A DNA stretch of 46,970 nt, taken from assembly GCA_913775795.1 (NCBI GenBank), contig CAJYLT010000016.1:1-46970 (forward strand), read 5' to 3'. The position numbers and the translations under genes were made by a program. The DNA is from an uncultured Sphingomonas sp. GTDB taxonomy: Bacteria > Pseudomonadota > Alphaproteobacteria > Sphingomonadales > Sphingomonadaceae. Position 1 is the stretch's first letter, and the number at the start of each line of letters is the position of its first letter. This document shows positions 1 through 7,450 of the stretch, one piece after another. The notes beneath the pieces are model-generated. The model ran no database searches. It was given only the letters and a program-made list of their open reading frames with translations, and was not told the origin of the DNA.

Positions 1-111
1 CCTGCTGATTGGACGAGGCTGGGAAGTCGGAGACGTCGCCAACGATAGCCGGCGGGAAAGGCGTCGCAATGCAATGTCGGCTATCGCCACGGGCATTCCC
101 GTTAGCGGTCG

Positions 112-200
112 TTCCGCTTTCCTGCCCGAAGCGGACACCGGTGCCGACTGCAGCGATGCCGAAAAGCGGCCATTCCGCTTACGCCCAATTGCGGACGCTC
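112..200. repeat. two copies of a dispersed imperfect repeat
   Basis: Bases 112-136 and 173-196 carry the pattern TCCGCTT..(C)GCCC.A..GCGGAC, with the ends TCCGC and GCGGA forming an imperfect palindrome. A third copy at 1201-1224 shares the 15-base stretch TCCGCTTTCCTGCCC with the first. Similar short repeats occur between genes in sphingomonad genomes (recalled, not searched). The rest of bases 1-261 contains no open frame I believe; it lies downstream of the minus-strand gene cluster and may hold its transcription end. Confidence 0.6.
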
Positions 201-261
201 GTAGCGGCCTAGCGCGCCCTTTTAGCCGAGTTCACCAGCGCATCGTTGCGGTTAGCGCTCC

Positions 262-495
262 TCAGTCGTCGTCCTTGACGAGCCGCAGGCCGCGAGGTCC
301 GGTGGAGGTCAGGCTGCTCAACCTCCACTCCGCCCAGGCCAAAGCGATTGCTCTCGCGTCCCCGTTGACAAACAACGCTGACCCAGAGTGAGAGTAGATG
401 GCGGTCGACTTGGATCCGGCGTCGCGAATGTGCCAGATGGCTTCTGGGTTGACGAAAACCGGGGTGCCGTCAGTGAGTGACATTTCGAGCATCAT
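262..495 (-). CDS. small hypothetical protein, FlbD-like look
   Basis: A 77-residue protein, the last gene of a minus-strand cluster of four. Its pattern, a short N-terminal strand, a GTPVFVNPEAI segment, then alternating strands up to SALFVNGDARAIALAW, resembles small beta-rich FlbD-like or other unnamed phage and plasmid proteins; no function follows from this. The start is a tandem ATG ATG at 495 and 492, and the first overlaps the TGA of the upstream gene as ATGA, indicating translational coupling. The C-terminus is short and charged. It is called real because of the coupling and the coherent amino-acid pattern; the family remains unassigned. Confidence 0.6.
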   Translation of the reverse strand: MMLEMSLTDGTPVFVNPEAIWHIRDAGSKSTAIYSHSGSALFVNGDARAIALAWAEWRLSSLTSTGPRGLRLVKDDD

Positions 496-638
496 CGGCC
501 CTTCTGTTTTGGTGGGATTGCGCGGACGTTCTCCGCCGATGCGCCAACTTTAACTGATGGATTGGACGCGTTCTGTTTCGGCTCGACCTTCTTCGGCTTC
601 CGCGCCTCGCGATTGCCGCGGTTCTGTTCCTTGCTCAT
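492..638 (-). CDS. small basic protein of the MSKEQ...NREARKPKK type
   Basis: A 48-residue, lysine- and arginine-rich protein starting MSKEQNRGNREARKPKK. Very similar short proteins of unknown role are common in proteobacterial chromosomes, plasmids and prophages. The start at 638 is chosen over an upstream in-frame ATG at 716 because the conserved N-terminus begins here and an AGGGAA ribosome site lies 8-10 bases upstream. The stop overlaps the next gene's start (ATGA). The composition suggests a disordered nucleic-acid-binding peptide, but that is only inference. It overlaps the upstream reading frame (550-834) by 89 bases, which is unusually long. Confidence 0.7.
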   Translation of the reverse strand: MSKEQNRGNREARKPKKVEPKQNASNPSVKVGASAENVRAIPPKQKGR

Positions 639-834
639 CAATAGTTCCCTGATTTGAACGCAGGCGGGATGCCTCAGTCGTAAGCTTGATCCGAAGGCGT
701 GCGGCCATGCGCGCAACGTCGGCTTCGGAACGGCAGAGAGTGTCAGCGATGGCTGCCAGAAGTTGACCGGCCGATGCTTGAGCTCGCAGATCGTTGACGT
801 TTGTCTGCGTCCATCGCGGCTCTGCGCCGATCAC
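550..834 (-). CDS. hypothetical protein, helical
   Basis: A 94-residue frame starting MIGAEPRWTQTNVNDLR. Residues 15-60 look helical (ASAGQLLAAIADTLCRSEAD then ARMAARLRIKL). The start codon at 834 overlaps the stop of the upstream gene as ATGA, which is the main evidence. The last 30 residues are Glu/Arg-rich and lie over the 5' part of the MSKEQ gene in another frame, so either the two genes truly overlap by 89 bases or this gene once stopped earlier. No family was recognised. Confidence 0.5.
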   Translation of the reverse strand: MIGAEPRWTQTNVNDLRAQASAGQLLAAIADTLCRSEADVARMAARLRIKLTTEASRLRSNQGTIDEQGTEPRQSRGAEAEEGRAETERVQSIS

Positions 835-1010
835 GCCTTCGGCCTCGCGATGGCACGCGCATCGATCTTTTCTTCATCTTGACTGGAGGCGATCTGTGAG
901 GCGTAGCCGCGTGCTAGGCCTTCATGCGATTTGCGCGCCTCAACGGACGCGGCTCGCGCGGCATTGCCGATCGAAACATCACGACGCTTCTGAAGTTCAG
1001 TGAGGTTCAT
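831..1010 (-). CDS. small hypothetical protein, first gene of minus-strand cluster
   Basis: A 59-residue protein starting MNLTELQKRRDVSIGNAARA, with a charged helical middle (ARKSHEGLARGYASQIASSQ). The start at 1010 is preferred over the longer frame from 1109 because GGAGGAG sits 8-9 bases upstream, an excellent ribosome site. Its TGA overlaps the next start (ATGA). It heads a cluster of four small minus-strand genes that reads away from the structural operon. Family unknown. The position next to a divergent control region suggests an early or accessory phage transcript. Confidence 0.65.
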   Translation of the reverse strand: MNLTELQKRRDVSIGNAARAASVEARKSHEGLARGYASQIASSQDEEKIDARAIARPKA

Positions 1011-1127
1011 CGCCAAAGCTCCTCCACAGCAAGCGGGAGCGCGATGGTCTCTCAGCTGTCCGCGCTCGCAAGCATGAAGCGGACAATGTTTGGAAGGTGG
1101 GGACGACACGCTTCCAGCACAACCTGT

Positions 1128-1148
1128 CGATCGACGATCGACGATCGG
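1128..1148. repeat. three tandem heptamers CGATCGA/CGATCGA/CGATCGG
   Basis: Three back-to-back 7-base units occupy 1128-1148 in the 410-base gap between the minus-strand cluster and the plus-strand early genes. Each unit contains the palindrome CGATCG. They may be operator sites or iterons for a regulator encoded outside the window; GC-rich DNA with many GATC words could also produce this by chance. Apart from the hairpin and repeat listed next, I see nothing else in the gap except the ribosome site of the gene at 1421. Confidence 0.55.
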
Positions 1149-1171
1149 CGATGGGGGAAAAACGACGGCGA

Positions 1172-1186
1172 CCGACCTTAGGTCGG
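1172..1186. other. short perfect hairpin CCGACC-TTA-GGTCGG
   Basis: A six-base-pair perfect stem with a three-base loop between the tandem heptamers and the dispersed repeat. It has no T-run, so it is not a typical terminator; it may be a dyad operator in the divergent control region. Confidence 0.4.
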
Positions 1187-1200
1187 CCTATCAGCTAACG

Positions 1201-1224
1201 TCCGCTTTCCTGCCCATAGCGGAC
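1201..1224. repeat. third copy of the dispersed repeat
   Basis: TCCGCTTTCCTGCCC followed by ATAGCGGAC matches the copy at 112-136 for 15 bases and in its GCGGAC end. It lies upstream of the plus-strand early genes. Its presence on both sides of the minus-strand cluster brackets these genes. Confidence 0.6.
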
Positions 1225-1420
1225 ATTCGCTTCCCGCTGACGAAACCCTGAGCCGCCATCTCGGCGCCGCACCCACGGTTGTCTTTGGGCAACGTCCGAA
1301 AGGCAACGGCGCATCTCGGTCACGCAAGCGGCACAAACGACCCCGCCACAGCTGCGCCCGATAGCCGCCGCCCATGCCCCCGGATGCGCGCGGCCCAATC
1401 GATACGAGGAGCCCGTCGAC

Positions 1421-1678
1421 ATGGATCGAGCCGCCCCTCGCCCGCAGCCGGCCGCCCAGGCAAGCAACGACCTCGCCGATCAGCTCGAGCGCGTTACCCC
1501 GCAGCTCGACACGCTGACGCATCGCGCGCGCCTGGGCGTGAACTCCGCGGCCGAATATGACGAGCTTGAGGCGATGGCGCAGGCGATCGCCCGCGATGTC
1601 GTCGCCCCGTTCCGCTCGCGCCGGCCGGGCAACCCTCCGCTGCGCATCAGCGCCGACGGCACGAAGGCGATCTGGTAA
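1421..1678 (+). CDS. small hypothetical phage protein
   Basis: An 85-residue protein, MDRAAPRPQPAAQASNDLAD onward, with a helical centre (LADQLERVTPQLDTLTHRAR, then a second helix around EYDELEAMAQAIARDV). GAGGAG lies about 10 bases before the ATG. The TAA overlaps the next ATG by one base, so it is the first gene of a coupled early run that continues through DUF3164 and HNH. No named family recognised. Confidence 0.7.
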   Translation: MDRAAPRPQPAAQASNDLADQLERVTPQLDTLTHRARLGVNSAAEYDELEAMAQAIARDVVAPFRSRRPGNPPLRISADGTKAIW

Positions 1679-1860
1679 TGGCGATCCCGCGCAAAAAGCT
1701 TCAGGCCGTGATCGACGCCGGCCACCCGGACGATGCGCTGATCGGCTTGCCAGTCAGCCTGGTGCGCGAGATCCTCAGCGCGCTCGCAGGCCCGCCGCGC
1801 GTCCATCACGAGATCCACGTGTCGGCGTCGCCCTATCCCTCGCAGGCGCGGGCGCGATGA
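1678..1860 (+). CDS. small hypothetical phage protein
   Basis: A 60-residue protein starting MAIPRKKLQAVIDAGHPDDA, with a helix LIGLPVSLVREILSALAG and a loose C-terminus. It overlaps the preceding gene by one base and the following gene by four (ATGA), so it is almost certainly translated. Function unknown; the position suggests an early helper of the DUF3164 protein. Confidence 0.65.
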   Translation: MAIPRKKLQAVIDAGHPDDALIGLPVSLVREILSALAGPPRVHHEIHVSASPYPSQARAR

Positions 1861-2495
1861 CCGAGCGCATTCACCCCGCCGCGATCGACGTCGCCGGCAC
1901 GCCGTATCTGCGCGACGCGAAGGGCAACCTCGTACCGCTCGCCGCGGTGAAGCCGGCCGATCTGCTGATGGACGAGACGGTGCGCGAGATCCTCGACGCG
2001 GCGCGCGCCACGTCGGCCGCGATCGCCGCTTTCAAGGTACAATCGTTCGACAAGGTCGCCGCGCTGCAGGGCCTGCTCGCCCAGGAGTACGACGCCCAAC
2101 TCGGCGGGAAGAAGGGCAACATCACCCTCCTCACCTTTGACGGGTGCGAGAAGGTGCAGGTGGCCGTCGCAGACGTGATCGAGTTCGGTCCCGAGCTTCA
2201 GGCGGCAAAGGCGCTGATCGACGAGTGCCTGGCCGAGTGGGCGGCCGACAGCCGCGTCGAGCTGCAGAGCCTCGTCAACCGGGTGTTCGCTGTCGACAAG
2301 GAAGGCCAGATCAACCGCGCCGAGCTGTTCATGCTACTGCGCGTCGAGATCGCCGACGAGCGCTGGAAGCGGGCAATGGACGCCATTCGCGACAGCATCC
2401 GCGTCGTCGGCGCCCGGACGTACATGCGCTTCTACGAACGCCCCTCGCCCGACGGCGCTTGGCGCGGCGTCACGATCGACATGGCCTCGGCCTGA
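1857..2495 (+). CDS. DUF3164 family phage protein
   Basis: A 212-residue protein matching the DUF3164 pattern that I know from Mu-like and other temperate phages: an N-terminal 'DAKGNLVPLAAVKPADLL' segment, a helical stretch around VREILDAARATSAAIAAFK, then the core GNITLLTFDG, LQAAKALIDECL, VDKEGQIN and the C-terminal VVGARTYMRFYERP. The biochemical role is not established; in transposable phages the gene sits in the early region. The start at 1857 follows from the ATGA overlap with the preceding gene and the family's N-terminus, instead of the longer open frame upstream. It ends by overlapping the HNH gene by one base. Confidence 0.85.
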   Translation: MTERIHPAAIDVAGTPYLRDAKGNLVPLAAVKPADLLMDETVREILDAARATSAAIAAFKVQSFDKVAALQGLLAQEYDAQLGGKKGNITLLTFDGCEKVQVAVADVIEFGPELQAAKALIDECLAEWAADSRVELQSLVNRVFAVDKEGQINRAELFMLLRVEIADERWKRAMDAIRDSIRVVGARTYMRFYERPSPDGAWRGVTIDMASA

Positions 2496-2791
2496 TGCCA
2501 GCCCGACCGCCGAGCTTCGGCGCTCGGCCGAAGCCAGTGGCGAGGTTCGATCGCGATCGGCGTAAGCGCGGCCGTGCCGGCATGCGCGAGCGGCACGCGG
2601 TGCTCGACGAGGAGCCGGTGTGCCGGGCCTGCAAGGCGCAGGGACTAACGCGGGCGAGCGAGGAGGTCGACCACATCGTGCCCCTCGAGCGCGGCGGGTC
2701 GGACGCGAGGAGCAACAAGCAGGGCCTCTGCCGCCCCTGCCACGCCGCGAAGACCGCGGCCGAGGCGGCGGCGCGGGCGGGCCGCTCCTGA
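2495..2791 (+). CDS. HNH endonuclease of the packaging module
   Basis: A 98-residue HNH nuclease. A zinc-ribbon-like pair CRAC (after EEPV) precedes the catalytic segment VDHIVPLERGG, and a second pair LCRPCH follows, with SNKQGLC providing the Asn. In HK97-type phages a small HNH protein next to the terminase genes stimulates cos cleavage by the terminase (established for HK97 gp74), and this gene lies directly upstream of the small terminase gene. The N-terminus is basic and probably binds DNA. The start overlaps the DUF3164 stop. A homing role is unlikely because it does not interrupt any gene. Confidence 0.9.
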   Translation: MPARPPSFGARPKPVARFDRDRRKRGRAGMRERHAVLDEEPVCRACKAQGLTRASEEVDHIVPLERGGSDARSNKQGLCRPCHAAKTAAEAAARAGRS

Positions 2792-2887
2792 CCCGACCGG
2801 GGGGGTGGGTCGAAGCCTCAGACCGCCGCCTAGCGGACACACCCGCCCCGTCAGATTTTTGATTGGGTGATTTCAAAGGGGAAAAAG

Positions 2888-3358
2888 GTGGCGCGTGGGG
2901 GGGCTCGATCTGGGTCGGGCCGCAAGCGTACGGATCCGGCGCTGAAGCTGTTGGGGGCCGCGGCGATCGCGCCGGTGACTGTGCCTGGCGCCGCGCCGAA
3001 GATGACCCCGCCGCTTCACCTGTCGGATCATGAGCAGCTGCTATTCGGGACGATCGTCGAGCTGCTCGAGGCGCGGGGAAATGCATCGGTCAACTGGACC
3101 GATCACGTCGCTCTGCTAGCGGTACGGCTTGCGCAGGCGCAGCGGCTGAAGGCCGTCCTCGAGGTGGAGGGCGACACCTATCAGACCAAGACGTCGACCG
3201 GCGGTCTGATGATCCGTGCGCGGCCCGAGGTCGCGATGATGTCCGAGGCGATGCGGCAGGTGCAGTCGCTGCTGGGCGAGCTGATGCTCAATCCGTCAGC
3301 GGCGCTGAAGATCGCCGAGGGTCACAAGAAGCCGGCCGGCGACTTCGACGATTTTTGA
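2888..3358 (+). CDS. phage terminase small subunit, P27 family type
   Basis: A 156-residue protein that recognises phage DNA ends for packaging. The N-terminus has the basic, Gly-rich ARGGARSGSGRKR segment typical of P27-type small terminases, followed by helical DNA-binding and oligomerisation parts (LSDHEQLLFGTIVELLEARG; DHVALLAVRLAQAQRLKAVL) and a C-terminal region with MMSEAMRQVQSLLGELMLNP. GTG at 2888 is chosen because AGGGGA lies 5 bases upstream; an in-frame GTG at 2867 would add seven residues. The 96-base gap before it, after the HNH gene, contains a G-run and may hold the cos site. Confidence 0.85.
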   Translation: MARGGARSGSGRKRTDPALKLLGAAAIAPVTVPGAAPKMTPPLHLSDHEQLLFGTIVELLEARGNASVNWTDHVALLAVRLAQAQRLKAVLEVEGDTYQTKTSTGGLMIRARPEVAMMSEAMRQVQSLLGELMLNPSAALKIAEGHKKPAGDFDDF

Positions 3359-3369
3359 GGGAGGCCGCG

Positions 3370-3675
3370 ATGCAGACGTATGTCGAGCATGGCCGCGGGT
3401 CCCGTCGCACTTGGCGCCAGCTTGCCGAACTTCCTGACGGTGCAATCTACCTCGTCCCAAACGAGAGGATGGCCGGCCATTGTCGGCAGCTTCTGCGAAA
3501 TATGGGCCGCGACCCGCGGGTCGTGCGATTCGCTACGATCGAGAACTTCCACCGGTTCGTGGGCGCACGAGCACCGGCGTTCGATCGGGACCATGTGTTC
3601 GATGATCGCCCCTGGTCTACGCGCGATCAGGAGGTCACCGACTTCCTGCGCCTGACCGTTACGCCCTACTACTGA
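3370..3675 (+). CDS. hypothetical protein between the terminase genes
   Basis: A 101-residue protein starting MQTYVEHGRGSRRTW. GAGGGAGG lies six bases before the ATG at 3370. The pattern is alpha/beta: a strand AIYLVPN, a helix RMAGHCRQLLRNMG, a strand VVRFATIENF, then DRDHVFDD. This recalls half of a nucleotide-binding fold (the last strand ending in D residues like a Walker B), but no P-loop is present, so I do not assign ATPase activity. Placement between the small and large terminase genes, with one base separating it from the latter, suggests a packaging accessory. Confidence 0.7.
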   Translation: MQTYVEHGRGSRRTWRQLAELPDGAIYLVPNERMAGHCRQLLRNMGRDPRVVRFATIENFHRFVGARAPAFDRDHVFDDRPWSTRDQEVTDFLRLTVTPYY

Positions 3676-3676
3676 T

Positions 3677-5476
3677 GTGTCGATCGAGGCGCGGCCGTTC
3701 GCCGCGATCGCGCATGGCTATGCGCGCGATGTCGTCGCCGGCGTCGTGCCGGCATGCAAGTCGATCCGGCTTCAGGCGAAGCGCCACCTAGACGAGCTCG
3801 AGGCGTCGAAGCGGGAAGGCTTCCCGTTCCGCTTCGACGAGGACAAGGCCGCGCGGCCGTGCCGCTTCATCGAGCGGCTGCCGCACTCGAAGGGCGAATG
3901 GGCGGCGGGCGGCCAGCGGCTGAAGCTCGAGCCGTGGCAGGTCTGGATCATCGCCTGCACCTTTGGCTGGGTGCATGAGAGCAGCGGACTTCGCCGGTTC
4001 CGGGTGCTGTTTCCGGTCATCCCGCGCAAGAACGGCAAGTCGGCGATTGCGGCGGGCGTCGGTCTCTACATGCTGTGCGCCGACGGGGAGTTCGGCGCCG
4101 AGATCTATTCGGGCGCTACGACGCAAAAGCAGGCGCTCGAGGTGTTCAAGCCGGCGCAGCTGATGTGCCGCCGCACGCCGGCGCTGCGCGCCCGGTTCGG
4201 GATCGAGGTCAGCGCGCATACGCTGGTGCGGGTCGAGGACGCGTCGAAGTTCGAGACGATCATCGGCAGCCCGGGCGACGGCCAGTCGCCTAGCTGCTCG
4301 ATCCACGACGAGTATCACGAGCACGCCGACGACGGCCAAGTCGAGACGATGCGGACGGGCATGGGTGCCCGCCGGCAGCCGTTGCAGATCCTCATCACGA
4401 CGGCGGGCATCAACCTGGCCGGCCCGTGCTATGCCCGCGTGCTCGAGGAGCGGAAGCGGCTCGAGGGCGTGGGGCTGACCGAAGCCGAGATCGCCGAGCG
4501 GGCGCGGTTCGGCCTGGGCGCCGGGCCGGCGCTGACCGACGTCGTGTTCTTCGCCGAGTGGACGATCGACGAGGACGACGACTGGAAGTCGGAGGCCGCG
4601 CTCCGCAAGGCGAACCCCAATTTCGGGGTTTCGGTAAAGGCCGAGTTCCTGATCGCCGAACAGCGCGATGCGATCGCGCGACCGCGGCGAGCCGGACACT
4701 TCAAGACCAAGCACCTCAACCTGTGGGTGTCGACCAAGGCGGCGTTCTTCGACGTCGAGGCATGGCGGCGATGCAAGGACGTCAACCTGCCGGTCCGCGC
4801 GATCGAGGCGTTGCGGCTCGAGCAATTCCTGGGACGGCGGGCGATCGCCAGCCTCGACCTGTCGTCGAAGGTGGATCTTGCCGCGCTCGACCTGCTGATC
4901 CTGCCGATCGGCGCGAAGGCAACGGCCGACGATCCGTTCATCGTGCTCACCTGGTACTTCCTGCCGGCCGACACGGTGGCCGACAACGCGACCTATTCGG
5001 GGTGGCACGAGGACGGGCTGCTGACCGTCACCGACGGCAGCATCATCGACTATGACGAGATCCTCGAGCTGCTGCGCGAGATCTCGACCATCGTCGCGCT
5101 CGAGCAGGTGGCGTACGATCCGTTCCAGGCCACCTACCTCGTCACGACGATGATGAAGGAGGGCTTCCCGGTCCTCGAATACCGCCCGACCGCGGTCAAT
5201 TTCTCCGAGCCGATGAAGGAGCTCGACGCGCTGAGCCGGTCGCGCCGCATCGTCCATGGCGGCTGCCCGATCCTGGAATGGCAGATCTCGAACGTCGTCA
5301 CGCAGGTCGATGCGCGCGGCAACGTCTATCCGCGCAAGCCCGAGGGGCAGGCGCATCTGAAAATCGACAGCGTCGTCGCGCTCATCATGGGCGTCGGCGT
5401 CGCGCTGCCGAAGGGTGAGGAGGAACCGCCTGTGTCACCCTGGGATGATCCCAATTTCTCGATGGCGCTCGCCTGA
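3677..5476 (+). CDS. phage terminase large subunit, HK97 type
   Basis: A 599-residue packaging motor and nuclease. The ATPase part has an adenine-binding region near LKLEPWQVWII (about 83-92), a Walker A variant IPRKNGKS (residues 115-122), and a Walker B ending SIHDEYHEH (D211-E212). The coupling motif ITTAG follows. The C-terminal nuclease begins near IASLDLSSKVDLAAL with its acidic residue and continues with VAYDPFQ. Length is normal for the family. The start is GTG at 3677, directly after the previous TGA. The stop overlaps the portal ATG. It would cut concatemers and pump DNA through the portal. Confidence 0.95.
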   Translation: MSIEARPFAAIAHGYARDVVAGVVPACKSIRLQAKRHLDELEASKREGFPFRFDEDKAARPCRFIERLPHSKGEWAAGGQRLKLEPWQVWIIACTFGWVHESSGLRRFRVLFPVIPRKNGKSAIAAGVGLYMLCADGEFGAEIYSGATTQKQALEVFKPAQLMCRRTPALRARFGIEVSAHTLVRVEDASKFETIIGSPGDGQSPSCSIHDEYHEHADDGQVETMRTGMGARRQPLQILITTAGINLAGPCYARVLEERKRLEGVGLTEAEIAERARFGLGAGPALTDVVFFAEWTIDEDDDWKSEAALRKANPNFGVSVKAEFLIAEQRDAIARPRRAGHFKTKHLNLWVSTKAAFFDVEAWRRCKDVNLPVRAIEALRLEQFLGRRAIASLDLSSKVDLAALDLLILPIGAKATADDPFIVLTWYFLPADTVADNATYSGWHEDGLLTVTDGSIIDYDEILELLREISTIVALEQVAYDPFQATYLVTTMMKEGFPVLEYRPTAVNFSEPMKELDALSRSRRIVHGGCPILEWQISNVVTQVDARGNVYPRKPEGQAHLKIDSVVALIMGVGVALPKGEEEPPVSPWDDPNFSMALA

Positions 5477-6768
5477 TGGGCGTGATCGACCGACTGCTCG
5501 GCCGGGAAAGCCGCAGCCTCGAGAACCCGACGATCGCAATATCGGCGAGCGCGGACGAGATCATGGCGTTCTTCGGTCAGGTCGACCGCAATGTGCAGCT
5601 GCCGCCGGTCACGATCGAAAGCGCGCTTGAGGTGCCCGCGGTCTGGGCGGCGGTCGGGTTCGCCTCGCGCATGCTCGCGTCGATCCCGCTGCCGACGTAC
5701 AAGAAGGGGCCGAACGGACAGTCGGTGCGTCAGGACGGCGCGCTGCAGATGCTGCTCAACGAGGCGCCGAACCCCGAATGGACCAGCTTCGGGTGGCGGC
5801 AATATATGTGGCAGCAGGTGTTCACCGGCGGTCGCGGCTGCACCTGGATCGAGCGACAGGGGTCGAAGCCGGTGGCGCTGTGGCCGATGGACCCGTCGCG
5901 GACCACGGTCGCGCGGATCGGCGGGCGGAAGGTCTATCGCTTTGACGGCCGGGAGTATCCGGCGGCCGACGTGATCGATGTCGTCTTCGCGCTGCGCACC
6001 GATCAGCTCGGCGTCTATGGCCCGATCGCCAAGGGGCGCAAGGCGATCGGCCTCGCGATCGCGATGGCCGAGTTCGCCGGCACGTTCTTCGCCGGCGGGG
6101 GCGTGCCGCCGATGGCGCTCGAGGGGCCGCTGCCGCAGGGCATCGACGCATTCAAGCGCGCGACCGCCGACATCCAGCGCGCGATCGACATGGCGAAGAA
6201 AGCCGGCCGATCGTTCTTCGGCATGCCGCCGGGTCACAGCCTGAAGGCGATCGGCATCGATCCCGACAAGGGGCAGATGACCGAGGCGCGGCTGTACCAG
6301 CTGCAGGAGATCGCCCGGCTCTACAGCCTGCCGCCGGTCTTCCTGCAGGACCTGTCGAAGGGGACGATGGCGAATACCGAGCAGCAGGATTTGCAGCTCG
6401 TGAAGCACTTCGTCACGCACTGGGCCAAGGCGTTCGAGGACGAGCTCAACCTGAAGCTCTTCGGCCAGCGCCGGCGATCGCAGTGGGTCGAGCACAATCT
6501 CGACGGCCTGCAGCGCGGTGACTTCAAGAGCCGGATCGAGGGGTTTGCCCGGGCGATCACCACCGGCCAGATCATGCCCGACGAGGCCCGGGCGATGGAA
6601 AACCGCCCACCCGACCCAAGCGGCGCCGGCTCGCGACTGTATGTCCAGGGCGCGACCGTGCCGCTCGGCACCGTGCTTGCCGGGCCGAACGCCACCCCTG
6701 CCCCCAACGATGCCGGCACCGATGCCGACCAGGAGAAGACCGACGATGTCGACCAGCCCCCGGCCTGA
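5476..6768 (+). CDS. HK97-family portal protein
   Basis: A 430-residue portal, forming the ring through which DNA is packaged. Family hallmarks: N-terminal ALEVPAVWAAVGFASRMLAS, the strand PLPTYKKGPNG, a wing region, and the central NTEQQDLQLVKHFVTHW segment that lies in the stem and clip part. The C-terminal 40 residues are Pro/Ala-rich. Length is typical (about 400). It begins by a one-base overlap with the terminase and ends 23 bases inside the protease gene, consistent with coupled expression of portal, protease and capsid. Confidence 0.95.
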   Translation: MGVIDRLLGRESRSLENPTIAISASADEIMAFFGQVDRNVQLPPVTIESALEVPAVWAAVGFASRMLASIPLPTYKKGPNGQSVRQDGALQMLLNEAPNPEWTSFGWRQYMWQQVFTGGRGCTWIERQGSKPVALWPMDPSRTTVARIGGRKVYRFDGREYPAADVIDVVFALRTDQLGVYGPIAKGRKAIGLAIAMAEFAGTFFAGGGVPPMALEGPLPQGIDAFKRATADIQRAIDMAKKAGRSFFGMPPGHSLKAIGIDPDKGQMTEARLYQLQEIARLYSLPPVFLQDLSKGTMANTEQQDLQLVKHFVTHWAKAFEDELNLKLFGQRRRSQWVEHNLDGLQRGDFKSRIEGFARAITTGQIMPDEARAMENRPPDPSGAGSRLYVQGATVPLGTVLAGPNATPAPNDAGTDADQEKTDDVDQPPA

Positions 6769-7360
6769 CGGCCGCGAGACGCGCGCGGCGATCGCGCCCG
6801 TCGAGATGCGCGCGGCCGAGGGCGAGGCGCGGACCGCGACCGGCTATGCGGTGCTCTTCGATGCGCCCGCGAACATCTACGGCCTGTGGACCGAAGTGAT
6901 CGCGCGCGGCGCCTTCACGAAGTCGCTGTCCGAGCGCGACGTGATCGCCGTGCATAGCCACGATCGGGGCCGCGTCGTGGGCCGCAAGGATGCCGGCACA
7001 CTGACGCTGCGCGAGGATGCACGCGGGCTCCATTTCGAGAATCCGCTGCCCGACACGACCGATGGCCGGGACCTGGCCGTGCAGATCGATCGCGGAGACG
7101 TCGCCGGCATGTCGTTCGGGTTCATGGCGGTGCGCCAGACCTGGGACGAGACGGTCGAGCCGCCGAAGCGGACGATCCTCGAGGCCGAGCTCTACGAGAT
7201 CACCTATACCGCGATGCCCGCCTATCCCGACACGACCGTCGGGCTGCGCGACCTCGAGCATTGCCGGACCGAAAAGCGCGAGCACAATCGCGCCGGTGCC
7301 GCCGCGCGCATCGCCGCCCGCCGCGCCCGCCAGGCGCAGGCCGAGCGCGGGATCCGCTGA
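6746..7360 (+). CDS. HK97-family prohead maturation protease
   Basis: A 204-residue serine protease of family U35 that digests the capsid scaffold domain and itself during head maturation. Recognisable parts: ATGYAVLFDAP, ERGAF-like VIARGAFTKSL, the histidine segment IAVHSHD (H70 or H72) and the serine in GMSFGF (S123). The C-terminus is Arg/Ala-rich. The ATG at 6746 overlaps the portal gene by 23 bases and has AGGAGAAG about 9 bases upstream. Capsid follows after 90 bases that contain a small hairpin (arms 7387-7392 and 7398-7403). Confidence 0.93.
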   Translation: MSTSPRPDGRETRAAIAPVEMRAAEGEARTATGYAVLFDAPANIYGLWTEVIARGAFTKSLSERDVIAVHSHDRGRVVGRKDAGTLTLREDARGLHFENPLPDTTDGRDLAVQIDRGDVAGMSFGFMAVRQTWDETVEPPKRTILEAELYEITYTAMPAYPDTTVGLRDLEHCRTEKREHNRAGAAARIAARRARQAQAERGIR

Positions 7361-7450
7361 ACCTTTTCCCGGCGGCAGCCGGAGGCGTCGGGATCCGCCC
7401 GACCTTTCACCACCCGCGCGCAATGCCGCGGGCCATCCCCGGAGTGAACC

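Noticed and set aside
780..810. Similarity of TCGTTGACGTTTGTCTGCG to the attachment site
   Set aside because: Only about nine bases match the tRNA-Val fragment and the T arm and CCA are absent, so it is not attL.
2495..2791. HNH gene as a homing endonuclease or intron remnant
   Set aside because: It does not interrupt a gene, overlaps its upstream neighbour by one base and fits the HK97 packaging order.
3788..5356. A 522-codon open frame on the minus strand
   Set aside because: It is the antisense shadow of the large terminase gene; amino-acid composition is biased and no domain is seen.
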